Source of the DNA: Amyloporia xantha
Lineage: Eukaryota; Basidiomycota; Agaricomycetes; Polyporales; Adustoporiaceae
DNA length: 64,000 bases
Assembly: GCA_036971615.1 (NCBI GenBank)
Contig: JAYKKR010000020.1
Location: forward strand, 673,229 to 737,228
Direction: 5' to 3'
Part shown: positions 50,626 to 61,608 of the stretch, piece after piece
Layout of the letters: every line of letters begins with the position of its first letter
How positions within the stretch are numbered: position 1 is the stretch's first letter
Notes under the pieces: model-generated
The model's database searches: none
What the model was told of the DNA's origin: nothing
The model's input: only the letters and a program-made list of their open reading frames with translations
Translations under genes and position numbers: made by a program

Positions 50626-52086
50626 TGCAGGGAGATGAAGAATTGGAGTCGATTGGAATGTAGATGCTCGTCTTCTCTCGTACTACCACTCATTTATATC
50701 CCTGTGTGGCACCCATGACTGACGTTGTGAAGGTATAAGATCAGAACTGAATAACAATAATTTGGCTAAGAGAAATGATCCGACAGGTAGAGCTGATGGA
50801 GGTCATGATACGGTTTGCTCCTGTGGGGACCTCTGTGATGAAAAATACAAGTGTTCAACAAATGAAGCACCACGAAGGAAGCAGTGCATTTCGAACAACC
50901 GTAGCAGGCAACGCAACTGAGAGCAATTATTGTGCGATAAAGATGCCTGAGTACGCTTGCAGGCGCGCTCGTGTACATCTCATGTGTACACTTCATGGAA
51001 AGGTTGACTAGAAAAAGCGAGCGTTATAAATAATCAGTCATCGCAAGGTGGCAGGCAGCTTTTGCACGTGAATAAACTTACGTTTCAGATCTCAGACTCG
51101 TTTTATGAGGAAAAAGTACATCAACACCTCTAAGTTGAGCTCGTTGGTATCTTTCAATTCGATGACCTCTGTCGTCGGTGTCGGTGGCGTCTGGAGGTTG
51201 GCGACTCGTAAGTTTAACTCGTTGCCACAGAATAGATCGGACAGGATCTGAGATCTGAGATTTGGTGCTCCGAGTTCTGTGGGACCTGGCGTAAGTCGAA
51301 CATTTCAGCATTTCCGGTCCATATGGTGTAACTCGACGTAAGAAACATGGATACATTTTGCATGTCGATTACATGTCGGAAAGTGTCTTTTACTTGTAAA
51401 TACATTCGCCAGATGGATCTATATATAGCATCTCATCAAGTCAAGTGAACCAACAGCTCCGTGTATGAGTGGGAGTCTACCACAATAGATGCTACCACTT
51501 GCTTACATTTACTTACATACCGTTATGAACAGCAAAGTAATCTCATACTATAATTTGGACGAGCGTCGTGTGGTCAAATTTTATCCTTGCAGGTCGCGAC
51601 GTTAGATGTCTAAGTAAGACTGTTTCACCTTACTTGAGACAGTGACCGCCGCGGGGCGATGATGATTTGTTTGTTGTCATGACCACAACTATGCTTACGT
51701 TATAATGACCTCTCCAGACCCCATTACACCCTATAAAAGACACTTCTATCTGTGGCACTACTTATCCGACGACTTCAAGTTATAACGCTGCATCGTTGGC
51801 AGCCAACTCTTGCCAGCAATCAATCTTCATCATATAGGCCTACTAGGGTTATTTGCGAAGCCTGGCGTACTCGTATCTTCTTATTCTTGAGTGGCGTTTA
51901 TATAACCATACCTGCTAGGGTGTTTCTCGCCGTCTATAATAGCTCCTCAAGTAAGTCAAACGGAAACTGGCTCGAAGAACTTCTCAGCGGCTATTGTCAC
52001 AGTCAATCTACCTAATTATCACGCCTTTTCAAGGCGATCTACAAGTGATTCAGCCTGCAGCTGGCGGTTCTGACGGGCCAAGCGAG
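50626..52086. other. divergent intergenic region
   Basis: This region separates members 1 and 2 of the uncharacterised family. It shows only short frames. Member 2 could have a further 5' exon here, near 51990. Confidence 0.35.
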
Positions 52087-53210
52087 ATGTCGAACGTTAT
52101 AAACAGGTCAGTTTATTCTGTCATTTCTGAAGCGGGGTATGGGTTGATATCATTCTTAGTAGTACATGGAAGCTGGTCGATCCATGGACTGCTAGGGGAG
52201 TTTGCTCAAAGCTCATAGCAGCCCGTGTGCTTCTTATTCAAAAAACCTATATGCTCGGTGAACCGTCCTTCATGACCTTCTCGCACAAGATACCGGTTTC
52301 TCTGAAATACAAGGTGAGATCTCTCAGCCGCTCTGTATTGGCTTAATGGGGATTGACATAAGATCTTCGTAGGATCTGCCAGATGGTTTCGTCGTGCAGA
52401 CCGGGGACGACTTGATTCGAAAGTCGATCATAACATGCTTGAGGCTGGCGAACTCGGTCCTGGACGAAAAATGGATTGACTGGCGGGACCAAGACGACGA
52501 CCTTAGTCACGTCCCCCAATTGTACACAAGGACCAGTGCCACAGAAAGCCAGAGAGCGAGTATCATACACCTGTTCGATTTCTTGATCCCCTCTACACAA
52601 ATCGCCTGGGAAGTACAGCCTGAAGAATTCATTGGAAGTCTTATCATGAAAATTCTTGGAGATCGCTCGGATTCATGGACATTTGTTCCCTCGCGCAGGT
52701 GAAGGCCGATGTATTTTTATAGTGTTAAAATCGTCGCTAACGTGTACCAGGTGTGTTGAATCGACGGCGTCACGTCCAACCCTAGTTGTGATAGTATCTG
52801 TGAAATCCGAATTAGACCTTGATGATGCCTACAATAGATGCCATATTCAGGCGGCAGGGGCTCTGCAGCGCACGCTCGTCCTCTTAGTCGAGCATCATTA
52901 CAAGCGTCAAGGATGGGCTCTGGATCGCACGATAACCGAGTCTGAAGCGGCTGTCGAGCTGGAGGACCACTTGTTCATTTTTAGCGTTTGTTACAGCTCT
53001 AAAAACTTTACCGTTTTCGTCAGTTACCCAACGCTGGAGAAGCACGACACTGGGAAGTATGAGTGGGTCTTTCATAACAGGCCTTTCAGGTCGTACGACA
53101 TGCTTATGCCGTCGTTTATCATCACACGTCTCTGCATATACAACGCGATGCTCATCATTGAGCAACATCTCCACGTTTTGAAATCTGTTCTAGCCTATAA
53201 TTCGCCGTAG
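52087..53210 (+). CDS. uncharacterised family protein, member 2
   Basis: The exons can be joined as MSNVINSSTWKLVDPWTARG (intron about 52107-52150), GVCSKLIAARVLLIQKTYML to LKYK (ends 52312), DLPDGFVVQTGDDLIRKSI to PSRR (52374-52700), and a last exon from 52752 to 53210. The last exon has TLVVIVSVKSELDLDDAYN, GALQRTLVLLVEHHYKRQG, FIFSVCYSSKNFTVFVSYP, and YNAMLIIEQHLHVLKSVL. The order and spacing of these blocks match member 1 (FIFSVFYACDELSIFANYP; MLAVEQHNRVLMK) at low identity. The E-x-K of member 1 is replaced by SVK here, so any nuclease activity is doubtful. The true start may be further upstream. Confidence 0.5.
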
Positions 53211-53722
53211 TTATTGCAGTGTAACATTATACAAGTAATGACATCCATTGGCTCCTGATATGCAAGCCATATTGTATGATACCGCCTCAGCGGAATTTTG
53301 CGTATCTCAGATGATTTCCATCCTTCCCTAAGTTGTAAACAACCATCACAGCTATTCAAGTTAAATATGAATGGCCGAGATTTGTCGCAGCATAATGTTG
53401 GGTTTGGGCTACTGAAGAGTGGGCTTGTGAGTGCCGCGTCTGCGATATGAACTTGACAGCAGCGGCAACCTGAACAAGCACACGAAACCCGATGCAACTT
53501 TAGGCGTGTACCTATGTTCGTTTTCACAAGGTCGTCTTAAGCAGAGGACATCTCGAGCAGCGTTCACCCGTTGCAACTTGTCCGCTTACATGGCTAATCA
53601 AGGAATAGCTGGCCTTAGGTCGAGAGAACGCAGCGACATTTATCGTTCGGTACTACGTCAAGTATTTGTCAAACCGAATTTACAAAATTACAATACAGTG
53701 AACTAGTGCCTATCGCTCCTGC
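53211..53722. other. convergent intergenic region
   Basis: This short gap separates the 3' ends of members 2 and 3. Nothing else was seen. Confidence 0.4.
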
Positions 53723-55214
53723 TCAAGAGAATAGTCTAGGCATCCAGTAGTCTTCCACCTGTTTGGTGGCCCGTACCTTGTTCATGTTCATCCTCGTCGT
53801 ATTTGCACCCGTCGCGGAGTCATCAATGAGCAATCCCAGGTCTGAGGAATGGTCCGACGGCGTAACAGAAGTCGGCAGTGTGAACAGTTTGTCTCTCGTC
53901 AATTTATAGGCATTCAGAGCATCAGCGACTGCCTTGGATACCTCCGGAAGTACCGGGGGTATCACTTCAGGGGATCTTTCACGAGATGGTTTGGGGAGTT
54001 CCTCGATGTCATCTTCCGGTTCGGGACTAGGCCAATATATCCGTTCCCAAATAGATGCTAGACGCAGGACGTGTTGCTGGATACATAGCATCGCATACGC
54101 CACTTTGTATCTGCCAAGAATGAATTCGACGACATCACCTTCGCAGCACGCCGGGAACGGAAGTGTGTCGAATAGGAGCGGGAGACATTCGTATTCTGAA
54201 GCACCTTCCTTCTTATATGGTACGTACGCGACGAAGTTTATCGCTTCCGCATCATACACAATCCCGAGAGGCACCGCACATGCGGGTAGGGCTTCTGCGC
54301 CATGCCACTCGTCATCAGCGGGAGGTACGACATCGGGATGACGTGATAGCGTTTCGAGGCGAAGGCACCAAGTATCGGTGAGGGCTTTGAGAGTAATCTC
54401 AGCTGTCCCCGCCAATGACTCTACTATGGAGGATAGACTTGCAGAAGGACGGACATCACCTTCCCATCGAGATGGGCCTTTGGCGCACAGGACGAACGCA
54501 GGATTCACGAGGCTGATAGGAACTTGGCGCAAGTGGGTCAAAGATTTCTCCGTGGAAGGCCCAATGGGCACAAGCACCACCGCACAATCAATATGAGGGA
54601 CTTCGTATGGACTCTCGCTGTTGGGAGGCAATTCGGTAAGATTTCTCCTGAATACGCAATGAGCACAAGTCTAATATATCATCAAAGTGGCGCTCACTTC
54701 CTAACATATGCTCCCGGGATTCCATCCAGTGCATTGGCGATTGCACACTGTGCATGGTGCTCCTCGCCTCGATATTGAAGGAATTGCACAACTTGACACG
54801 ACGACATCCACATCTTAACTTTAGTCTCGTCCCAAATATCACTGGCCGCTGGTAATGTGTGGCGCTCAGAGGAAACCCAGAAAGAGGGGCGGCATTGAAA
54901 TGGCGACCTCTCCGCGAGTAAATCGGTGCTGATGGTGGGAAGAACCGACTCGACATGACTGAGATACATACGAGCAAGGGACTCGTTCAAGTCCCAATGC
55001 CAATCGCGATTTTCATCTGGGTCTTCATAAGGTGGATCCTAGCTATCGGTGAGCCTGTGCAGATACTTCCGGTGGAATCTGTACTCACTATCCACGTCTG
55101 AGGCACGTCCGGCTTTGCCCAAGTCTGCCTTAATTCTTGCAAGTACTGGACACTGTTAGCGCACCCGGCAGGCAAGTGTTTGTGAAAATCTTCTGAACCA
55201 AGCCGTAGAAGCAT
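53723..55214 (-). CDS. uncharacterised family protein, member 3
   Basis: The start is placed at the ATG at 55214 (MLLRLGSEDFHKHLPAG). Exons continue with VPQTWI, then DPPYEDPDENRDWHWDLN and FWVSSERHTLPAASDIWDET, and after an intron near 54680-54620 the long last exon ending at 53723. The total is about 430 aa. The last exon has CAVVLVPIGPS, NPAFVLCAKGPS, LGIVYDAEAINFVAYVPY and YKVAYAMLCIQQHVLRLAS, which follow the same order as members 1 and 2 (SVFYACDELSIFANYP; MLAVEQHNRVLM). The E-x-K position reads C-A-K here. A Pro- and acid-rich segment (SPEPEDDIEELPKPSRERSP) and a further 90-residue tail are unique to this member. No domain was recognised by name. Confidence 0.55.
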
Positions 55215-55916
55215 GCGGAAAAAAATGAGTAAGTGCGAGCTGTAGAACAACTTGAGGAAGCTCTAGATCTTCGAGTGCTTCAAGACGATAGAAATAAGGA
55301 GAATTCGTGAGACTCGACCAGACTTAGGTTACCCGAGGAGGTGTCATAAAATGTGAGACTGCTGTGCGCAACAATTGATAATATCAGAACAGAGAACGAA
55401 AAACAATCAGAGAAGAGCTGAAAGATGCACGATATGTTACTACCACCGTGGAGTGGGTCCTCGTACAAATTTATGATGGTAACACCGTCACTCACATCAA
55501 TTAACTGTGTCAGGCGCGCGCGGTGTTGATACGACAAGTAAAACAAACCGGAAAGGAATTATTGTGTAGGTTGACACACAGCAGAATGCGAAACGCAGCG
55601 CCGGCAATACAAATAGTCGTCTGAGTCCTGAACGTTACGGTGATTCGTCAAAACAATTCGCCTAACACGGCATTATGGATCATGAGCAATCCATATTACG
55701 ACAATTCGCCTAATAGAAAGACAGCCACACGTACATGTACAAGATATCTGACCCGTCCGAGTGCTGCAGGATCATATACACTGGTCGCCCAGTGGCAGCC
55801 TGCACCAGTACTGCACCAGTGGCTAGCGCTATGAGTGGCTGAGGTGGCTGAGAGCGCTTATCCCTCGAAGTCACTTAGCACTAGCGCCGACGAAGGCTTT
55901 TCCAATCTAAGAAATA
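55215..55916. other. intergenic, no gene recognised
   Basis: This is the upstream region of member 3. Only short frames were seen. Confidence 0.4.
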
Positions 55917-55925
55917 CCCCAAGCC
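55917..55925. repeat. target-site duplication, left (9 bp)
   Basis: The word CCCCAAGCC lies directly before the element and is repeated exactly after it at 56858-56866. Confidence 0.85.
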
Positions 55926-56857
55926 CAGGCTCCTAAAACCATCCGTCGCTATCGTGTTCTCGTTCCCTTCATAATATATATTTCATTTTATGCTTAGTCA
56001 TAATTATTAATGGTTCGAAAAGATTTCCTAATTGGGTCGAGGAGTAGTGGAAGAGAACACTATAGGACGGCTGGCCCAACTGACCAGCCGAGATTCGGCA
56101 CCGCGCCACCAGCGAGAGGGTACCTCGCAGTAAATTCGACAGCCTCCTTTGTAACCCTAGGAAAGGTTTTATTTTATGTACTTCCTCTCGGTGCAGATCA
56201 CACCGCTCCGGGTCCCCTGTCGGTGTCCCACTGCCTAATATGTCCGCAAGAGCGGAAAGCTGCCACAGTAATAGTAATATAACTTCAGTTCTGATCTGCA
56301 TTGATGGTATGGGTAGAGAAGAGAGTGAAGTATTGATGTCGACAGCAAATATTGAAAGCTGGCTTGGAGTCACACTACTCGTAGGATTTGACTCGAGGTG
56401 ACAACATGTTTTAGTTGCTAATGATATTCTATTAATCTATTCATGCTATCCATGCAGCATATTCTTATACCATTTCATGGTCAGTCTATTGCAGATAACT
56501 CCAGACAGCAGAAAACATTCAAATTTTGTTGGATGTGCAGTTTCCTGTTGCTGACCTAACGGACACCGGCGGGGAAGAGGTGCGATCTGCACCGAGAGGA
56601 AGTACATAAAATAAAACCTTTCCTAGGGTTACAAAGGAGGCTGTCGAATTTACTGCGAGGTACCCTCTCGCTGGTGGCGCGGTGCCGAATCTCGGCTGGT
56701 CAGTTGGGCCAGCCGTCCTATAGTGTTCTCTTCCACTACTCCTCGACCCAATTAGGAAATCTTTTCGAACCATTAATAATTATGACTAAGCATAAAATGA
56801 AATATATATTATGAAGGGAACGAGAACACGATAGCGACGGATGGTTTTAGGAGCCTG
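55926..56857. mobile_element. non-autonomous Mutator-like element with long inverted ends
   Basis: The 932-bp element starts CAGGCTCCTAAAACC and ends with its reverse complement. Inverted arms of about 300 bp (55926-56228 and 56561-56857) are nearly identical along their whole length. They diverge only in the last 30 bp towards the centre. The 330-bp middle carries no coding frame. Because of the inverted arms, the same 60-residue open frame appears on both strands; it is not a gene. Long inverted arms together with a 9-bp target duplication are the hallmark of the Mutator superfamily (MULE). The near identity of the arms and the perfect duplication suggest recent insertion. Confidence 0.9.
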
Positions 56858-56866
56858 CCCCAAGCC
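56858..56866. repeat. target-site duplication, right (9 bp)
   Basis: This is an exact copy of the CCCCAAGCC found on the left side of the element. Confidence 0.85.
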
Positions 56867-57252
56867 TACCAACCGCGATTCTCTTATTGAACTTAGAACA
56901 ACAGGTACTCTCACCTCTGGGAGACGTCTAACGGCCTACTTTTTACTGTTCTCCGCCTTGGAAGGTCAAGAATAGTTCGGCGCGAATTTCTCTTCTGCCC
57001 GATGAGCAGGCGAAGCCACGGACATTCGTATCTATTATTCCTCGCATAGGGACGAGGTTGGACAGAAACTGAGATTCAGTACTATATAAACAGCCATTGA
57101 TTCTGTCTACAGAAATCCTCATATCCCGGCTGGATCATTAGTTCCCATACCCCAAAAGCAAAAAGGTCAGCATTCGTTCGTAGTGACTGCGTGCATAATA
57201 CTTGTTCTCGAATTAATTCTTCGTGGCCTTTCTAAAGTTTATATCATGGGCT
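56867..57252. promoter_or_regulatory. promoter region of RRG7-like gene
   Basis: The region contains a TATATAAA box at 57083-57090, about 160 bp before the start codon. The MULE inserted a little upstream, at 56857, so it may now lie within the promoter. Confidence 0.4.
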
Positions 57253-58176
57253 ATGATCCCTTGTTGGACAAGAGTTGTATCGCCATTCCTGGGCCAGCGC
57301 ACCATATCACACGTATCACTCCAAACCCCCCTCTCAACTACTCATAAAGGGATTGCCTTTGAGAAGCGGTCGCTTGATATTCTGGAAGAACATCTCTCCA
57401 TGTCTCTGAAGCGCGTTGGCGGGAAGGACGACGGGGGAATCGACCTCTTGGGCTGGTGGTGGCTTCCCCTCATGGATGCCTCCATTGACTCTTCTTCTGG
57501 CCCAAGACCAATGTCAACGTCAGCAGAACCAATCGGCTGGCCACGCTCAGCAAGTATGGTCCCTGTCCAAGATTACCGGAAGCGCCTCCGCGTGATCGCA
57601 CAGTGCAAAGACGAGAAAAAGAAGGCAAGCCCGAAATACGTGCGCGAGCTCGAAGGTGTCCTCTACCGGTATCTGGCCGCGACGCATGCTTCTGCACCAT
57701 TGACCTCAAGACCAAGCGTGTCGGCCGCTACGTCCTCAGAACCAGACGCATCTTGTAATCCTTGGATGGAGTCGGCCGACCCCATCGTCGGACTGCTCAT
57801 TTCGTCCGCGCCATTCACCAAAGCCACACTGCTTCGTGCACACTCGTCTCCAATGCCTCTGATGCTTCTTCACATCCCTCCCCAGCTTCCCTCTCATCTT
57901 AATTCCTGCGATCCCTCCCCTGTCGAGGAGGTTTCACAATCCGCCGTACAAGATTCGAGCTCTGAAAATCCAGAGCCCAAGTCGCCGTTATCTGTACTCG
58001 GCGCGCTCCTGTTCAACCCTGCGCTAGGCAGCTCGTCGGGCGTGCTGCGAGGCCAGGTCCAACCTCGCTGGGAGTATCCCTCCACCTCAACCGATCCTGG
58101 AGCCGGACGTCCTAGTTTGTGGTGTAACGGACGACGCCTATGGAGCTGGACGCCTGAACGCGACTCCGTTGTATAA
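57253..58176 (+). CDS. RRG7: RRG7-like mitochondrial protein with restriction-endonuclease-like fold (DUF2034)
   Basis: This is a single exon of 307 aa if it starts at the ATG at 57253 (MIPCWTRVVSPFLGQRTIS), a basic N-terminus fitting a mitochondrial presequence. The frame extends further upstream to 57223, but only with a GTG codon. The nuclease-fold signature is clear: GIAFEKRSLDILEEHL with the first Glu, RVGGKDDGGIDLLGWW with the catalytic Asp, and VIAQCKDEKKKASPKYVREL with the QxK strand. Near the end, LLFNPALGSSSG and LWCNGRRLWSW are typical of Rrg7. In yeast the gene is needed for respiratory growth and the protein is in mitochondria; the enzymatic role is unknown. The middle is Ser/Pro rich and longer than in yeast. 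No damage was seen. Confidence 0.8.
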   Translation: MIPCWTRVVSPFLGQRTISHVSLQTPLSTTHKGIAFEKRSLDILEEHLSMSLKRVGGKDDGGIDLLGWWWLPLMDASIDSSSGPRPMSTSAEPIGWPRSASMVPVQDYRKRLRVIAQCKDEKKKASPKYVRELEGVLYRYLAATHASAPLTSRPSVSAATSSEPDASCNPWMESADPIVGLLISSAPFTKATLLRAHSSPMPLMLLHIPPQLPSHLNSCDPSPVEEVSQSAVQDSSSENPEPKSPLSVLGALLFNPALGSSSGVLRGQVQPRWEYPSTSTDPGAGRPSLWCNGRRLWSWTPERDSVV

Positions 58177-59023
58177 TACTGCGCTCGCAGAAAAGTTATT
58201 TCTGCACCCACCTATGGGTGTGATGGCCATGCCCTCGGAGCAAGCTGTCCATATTGCATGCTCAGACTCCAGCGAGCGTACGAGGTCTCAATTGGTGAGG
58301 ATGCCCATCCTTCTAGCAACCGATTTGTACACGGATTTACTTAGCATTTCATCTACGGTAGGATCTGCCACTGCTGGATGTACTTCTGCGCAAAATTGGC
58401 ATCTAGGAGACATAGGGGGGTCAGAGTGTTGTGCCCAAATTTACTGTTGATCGGGAGGCTAAACAGCAGTATCCGTCAGTAATCCTGACAAGGGATCACA
58501 ATTGTTCATCATCATACACGCGCTATTATGCGGAATGTTGGCAGAGCTCCTTCAGACCTGATATGTCCGCAAGGATGGCGTGACGAGTTCTTTTTTTCAT
58601 GGCGGCATTGCTTTTAACTTTAAATGTAAAGCAGCGACGATCATCGTAAATCAGAATCATACAGCATCGTATTGGCGCGGCGCCGGCGTCCATTATTTAA
58701 TAGGGTTGGCCATGACTAGCTCGTTACATTAGACTTGGGTAATAAGCGGCCTCCTTAGACGTTGTCTTAGACTATAAACAACAATCACCGTCATACTGTG
58801 TAATTCGTCCAGTCCAAGTACAGAATACAGCGTTACATATAGTATGACGCTGACTGGCCGGCAGGATAAACTCAAGGTTCGGCGATGGCGCTATCGTTCT
58901 GTTTCCGGCTGGGACCTGGGTGCATAATTTCCAGCCCCATTCAGTTTTCATGACTCAGGCCGCTGAACCAGTGGCCACAATCTGCACGTCTTCTAATGCC
59001 AACTTGAATATTGCTTTCCTCTC
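58177..59023. other. intergenic, upstream of permease gene
   Basis: No gene was seen. An open frame at 58169-58450 in another phase is a shadow of the preceding gene's 3' end. Confidence 0.4.
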
Positions 59024-61104
59024 ATGACAACTTCACGAGAAAAGCTCGATGCTGCGTTCGATGCCGAGAAGGATGCTGGGTCCGGATCATTGGTGGAGGA
59101 AGCGCAGGGGGAGGGGTCTTTGTATGGGCTCAAACTTCGCAATCGACTGGCGCAAAAGCTGTTGAGCTGGGGTGTGGAAGCCAGAGGTACGCATTCCGCA
59201 AGGTCCGGTGGAGATGGGAGGTCTATTCTGGTGCTGACCGGCTGGGCCTGTGTGCGAGTTAGGCATTCTCCCGGTGCCCCCTGAGGATCGCACGGACACA
59301 CAATACAGCAAAATCTTCTTTATCTGGCTATCTGCGAACTTCAACATATTATCGTATGTCGGGACCGTACCTCCTTGGCGCTTCGAGTGGTCTCACGCAT
59401 CGTGAAGCTTCTCCGCAGGTACACTCGGTCCTGTTGTATACGGTCTCAGTCTCAGGGACACATGTTTGGTCATCTTATTCTTCAACCTGCTATGTAGCAC
59501 TCTTCCTGCTTATTTGTGAGCACTAGTCTGTCTCTTGTGTGGTCTCCTTGATGTCCGCTTATCCAGAACAACATGGGGACCGAAGCTGGGTTTGCGCCAG
59601 ATGTGCCAGGCTCGATACAGCTTTGGGTGAGTGCACATTAATCATGGCAACGAATATCGGTGGCTCACTCTGAAACAGCTACTTTGGCGTCATGATAGCC
59701 AGCGTTATAAACCTTGCAACAATGTGTGGGTACTGTATCTTGAATTGTATACTTGGAGGGCAAACACTCTCGAGCATATCGAACGGGAATCTCAGTTGGA
59801 GGTCAGTCATTCAGTTCAAGTCGTGCTTTGATACATACATATGCTGACCTGGACGTTAGTGTCGGAATAGTCATCACGGCGGTCATCTCTCTGGTCGTAA
59901 GTTCTGGTCCCAATGTGTCTCGATAACTCTTGACGACGAAAATCGCAGGTGTCCTTTTGCGGATACAGGGTGCTCACATGGTTGGATTCTTTCTGGAACG
60001 CTCCGAAGGGTTTCTAATATTTTTAACAGGTATGAACGTATCGCCTGGATCCCTGTCTTGGTAGTATACGTTGTCGCCCTTGGGCTTGGCGGCAAACACC
60101 TGAGTAATCCTGCCCCCGCGGCTCCGGCGACTGCCTCATCAGTCTTGACCTTTGCGTCAACGATTGCAGGATTTGTGATCACATATGCACCTTTGAGCTC
60201 GGATTACACTATATATTATACCCCGGATGTCCCAAGGTGAGCGTCGAGCTCATTCGCCTGTGCGCCTGTATGCTAAAATAGGAACCGCCAGCTGGAAAAT
60301 ATTCACTTATTCTTATCTAGGATTCAATATTCCCATCGTATGTTAGTTTCATAAGTCTGGCACGTCCTTGCCTGACAGATTGCCGCCGCAGATTACTATT
60401 CAATGCCTTGGTGCAGCTGTCGCGGTCTCTGCGCCTAACGTCCCGTCATGGAATGCAGGATACACGGACGGGAATGTGGGCGGCCTGCTTGAGGCGATGC
60501 TCAGCCCCTCGGGCAACTTCGGCAAATTCCTCACAGTGCTCCTCGCGCTAAGCGTGACCGGCAACATCGCGCCGACGTTATACTCGTTCTGTCTCAGTTT
60601 TCAAGTATTCATTCCGCCTCTGGTCGTCGTGCCCCGATACATGTTTTCGCTGCTCGCTATCGCCATGTACGTTTCTCGCGAGCCTTTTGCCTGGCCGATT
60701 TGGCTGCAGTGTTGACGATCTGTCCTAGCATCATTCCGCTGTCCATAGTCGGACAGCACAAGTTCTACGACACGCTCAGTAACTTCCTTGGACTTATTGG
60801 ATACTGGGCGAGCGCGTTCGGCGCTGTCATTCTCATGGAGCACTTCGTGATCCGCCGGGGTGATTTTTCAGCGTACAATTTGCGCTACTGGAACAGCTTC
60901 CGCGACCTTCCGACAGGTGCCGCTGCCATCGGGGCATGTCTTCTGGCGGTAGGACTGGTCGTACCTTCGATGGATCAGGTATGGTTCGTCGGGCCCTTTG
61001 CAAAAACAACAGGAGACATTGGGTTCGAGCTGGCTTTCGCAGCTACGTCCTTATTTTACGTGCCTTTGAGGTATCTAGAGCTCAGATATAGAAGGCTGGT
61101 TTGA
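59024..61104 (+). CDS. NCS1-family purine-cytosine permease (Fcy2-like)
   Basis: The multi-exon gene starts MTTSREKLDAAFDAEKDAG and carries the family's cytosolic N-terminus ending ARGILPVPPEDRTDTQYSK. Then follow the membrane helices in order: FFIWLSANFNILSFSAGTLG with PVVYGLSLRD, CLVILFFNLLCSTLPAYLTT, and WGPKLGLRQMCQARYSFGYF, the conserved loop of NCS1 carriers. Next come VGIVITAVISLVVSFCGYRV, IAWIPVLVVYVVALGLGG, FASTIAGFVITYAPLSSDYT, and KFLTVLLALSVTGNIAPTLY. The end has FYDTLSNFLGLIGYWASAFG, the DLPTGAAAIGACLLAVGLVV helix and a short basic tail. The plasma-membrane protein imports purines and cytosine with protons. Exons from 59581 to 60360 are short; their exact borders were not all fixed. 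It appears intact. Confidence 0.88.
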
Positions 61105-61228
61105 GGATAACGTCGATTAGAATGAGAAGATACGTAGATTTATGTACGAGTGAAGGCCGGAGTAGGTGGCTGCGGGTCACAAATAAATAGTTCTACGACT
61201 TCAGGAACGGATGGACTGAAAGTTGAAA

Positions 61229-61608
61229 TTATCCACTACAGAGCAAAAGTCTCTGTCTATCTACAGACAAGTGTAGATCGGAGTGCCATCCTGTGGTTGG
61301 TGCACGCTGTCAATCCATCGCTACAGATGAGCGGCAAAGCAGGCTACTCACTTGAGCTGTGGGGGCTTTAAGAGAGTGGAAGTCAATTTCACATCAACAG
61401 TACACATAAACGCAAGATACATACTTGGAGCACCGGCAACGCATTTGGGTCCAGGTCCCCAGTGGATGGCTAAAGCGGTGTTACTGTGAGTCTAATGGAT
61501 GCATCATACTGAGTAAGACATACATCGGGCTTCGAGATTCGGCAGGGCGGAAGCCTGAGAGACGATGCTCAAGAGGGCGATAGCAATGAAAACGATAGGA
61601 GAGCGCAT
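61229..61608 (-). CDS. possible small secreted protein
   Basis: The first exon (ATG at 61608) encodes a clear signal peptide, MRSPIVFIAIALLSIVSQAS, and ALPNLEAR with a Kex2-like Ala-Arg end. Tentative introns then join to SIHWGPGPKCVAGAPTPTAQ and, after another intron, a final exon to the stop at 61231-61229. The result is about 70 aa. Short secreted proteins with several introns are common in Agaricomycetes. The splice pattern is only one of several possible, and the last exon may be in another phase. No family is recognised. Confidence 0.4.

Noticed and set aside
56010..56773. Two nearly identical open frames on opposite strands
   Set aside because: They are the two inverted arms of the MULE read on each strand, not genes.
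58169..58450. Plus-strand frame continuing RRG7 in another phase
   Set aside because: The RRG7 frame already ends with the family's typical LW-x-NG ending. The other frame would need an unsupported frameshift.
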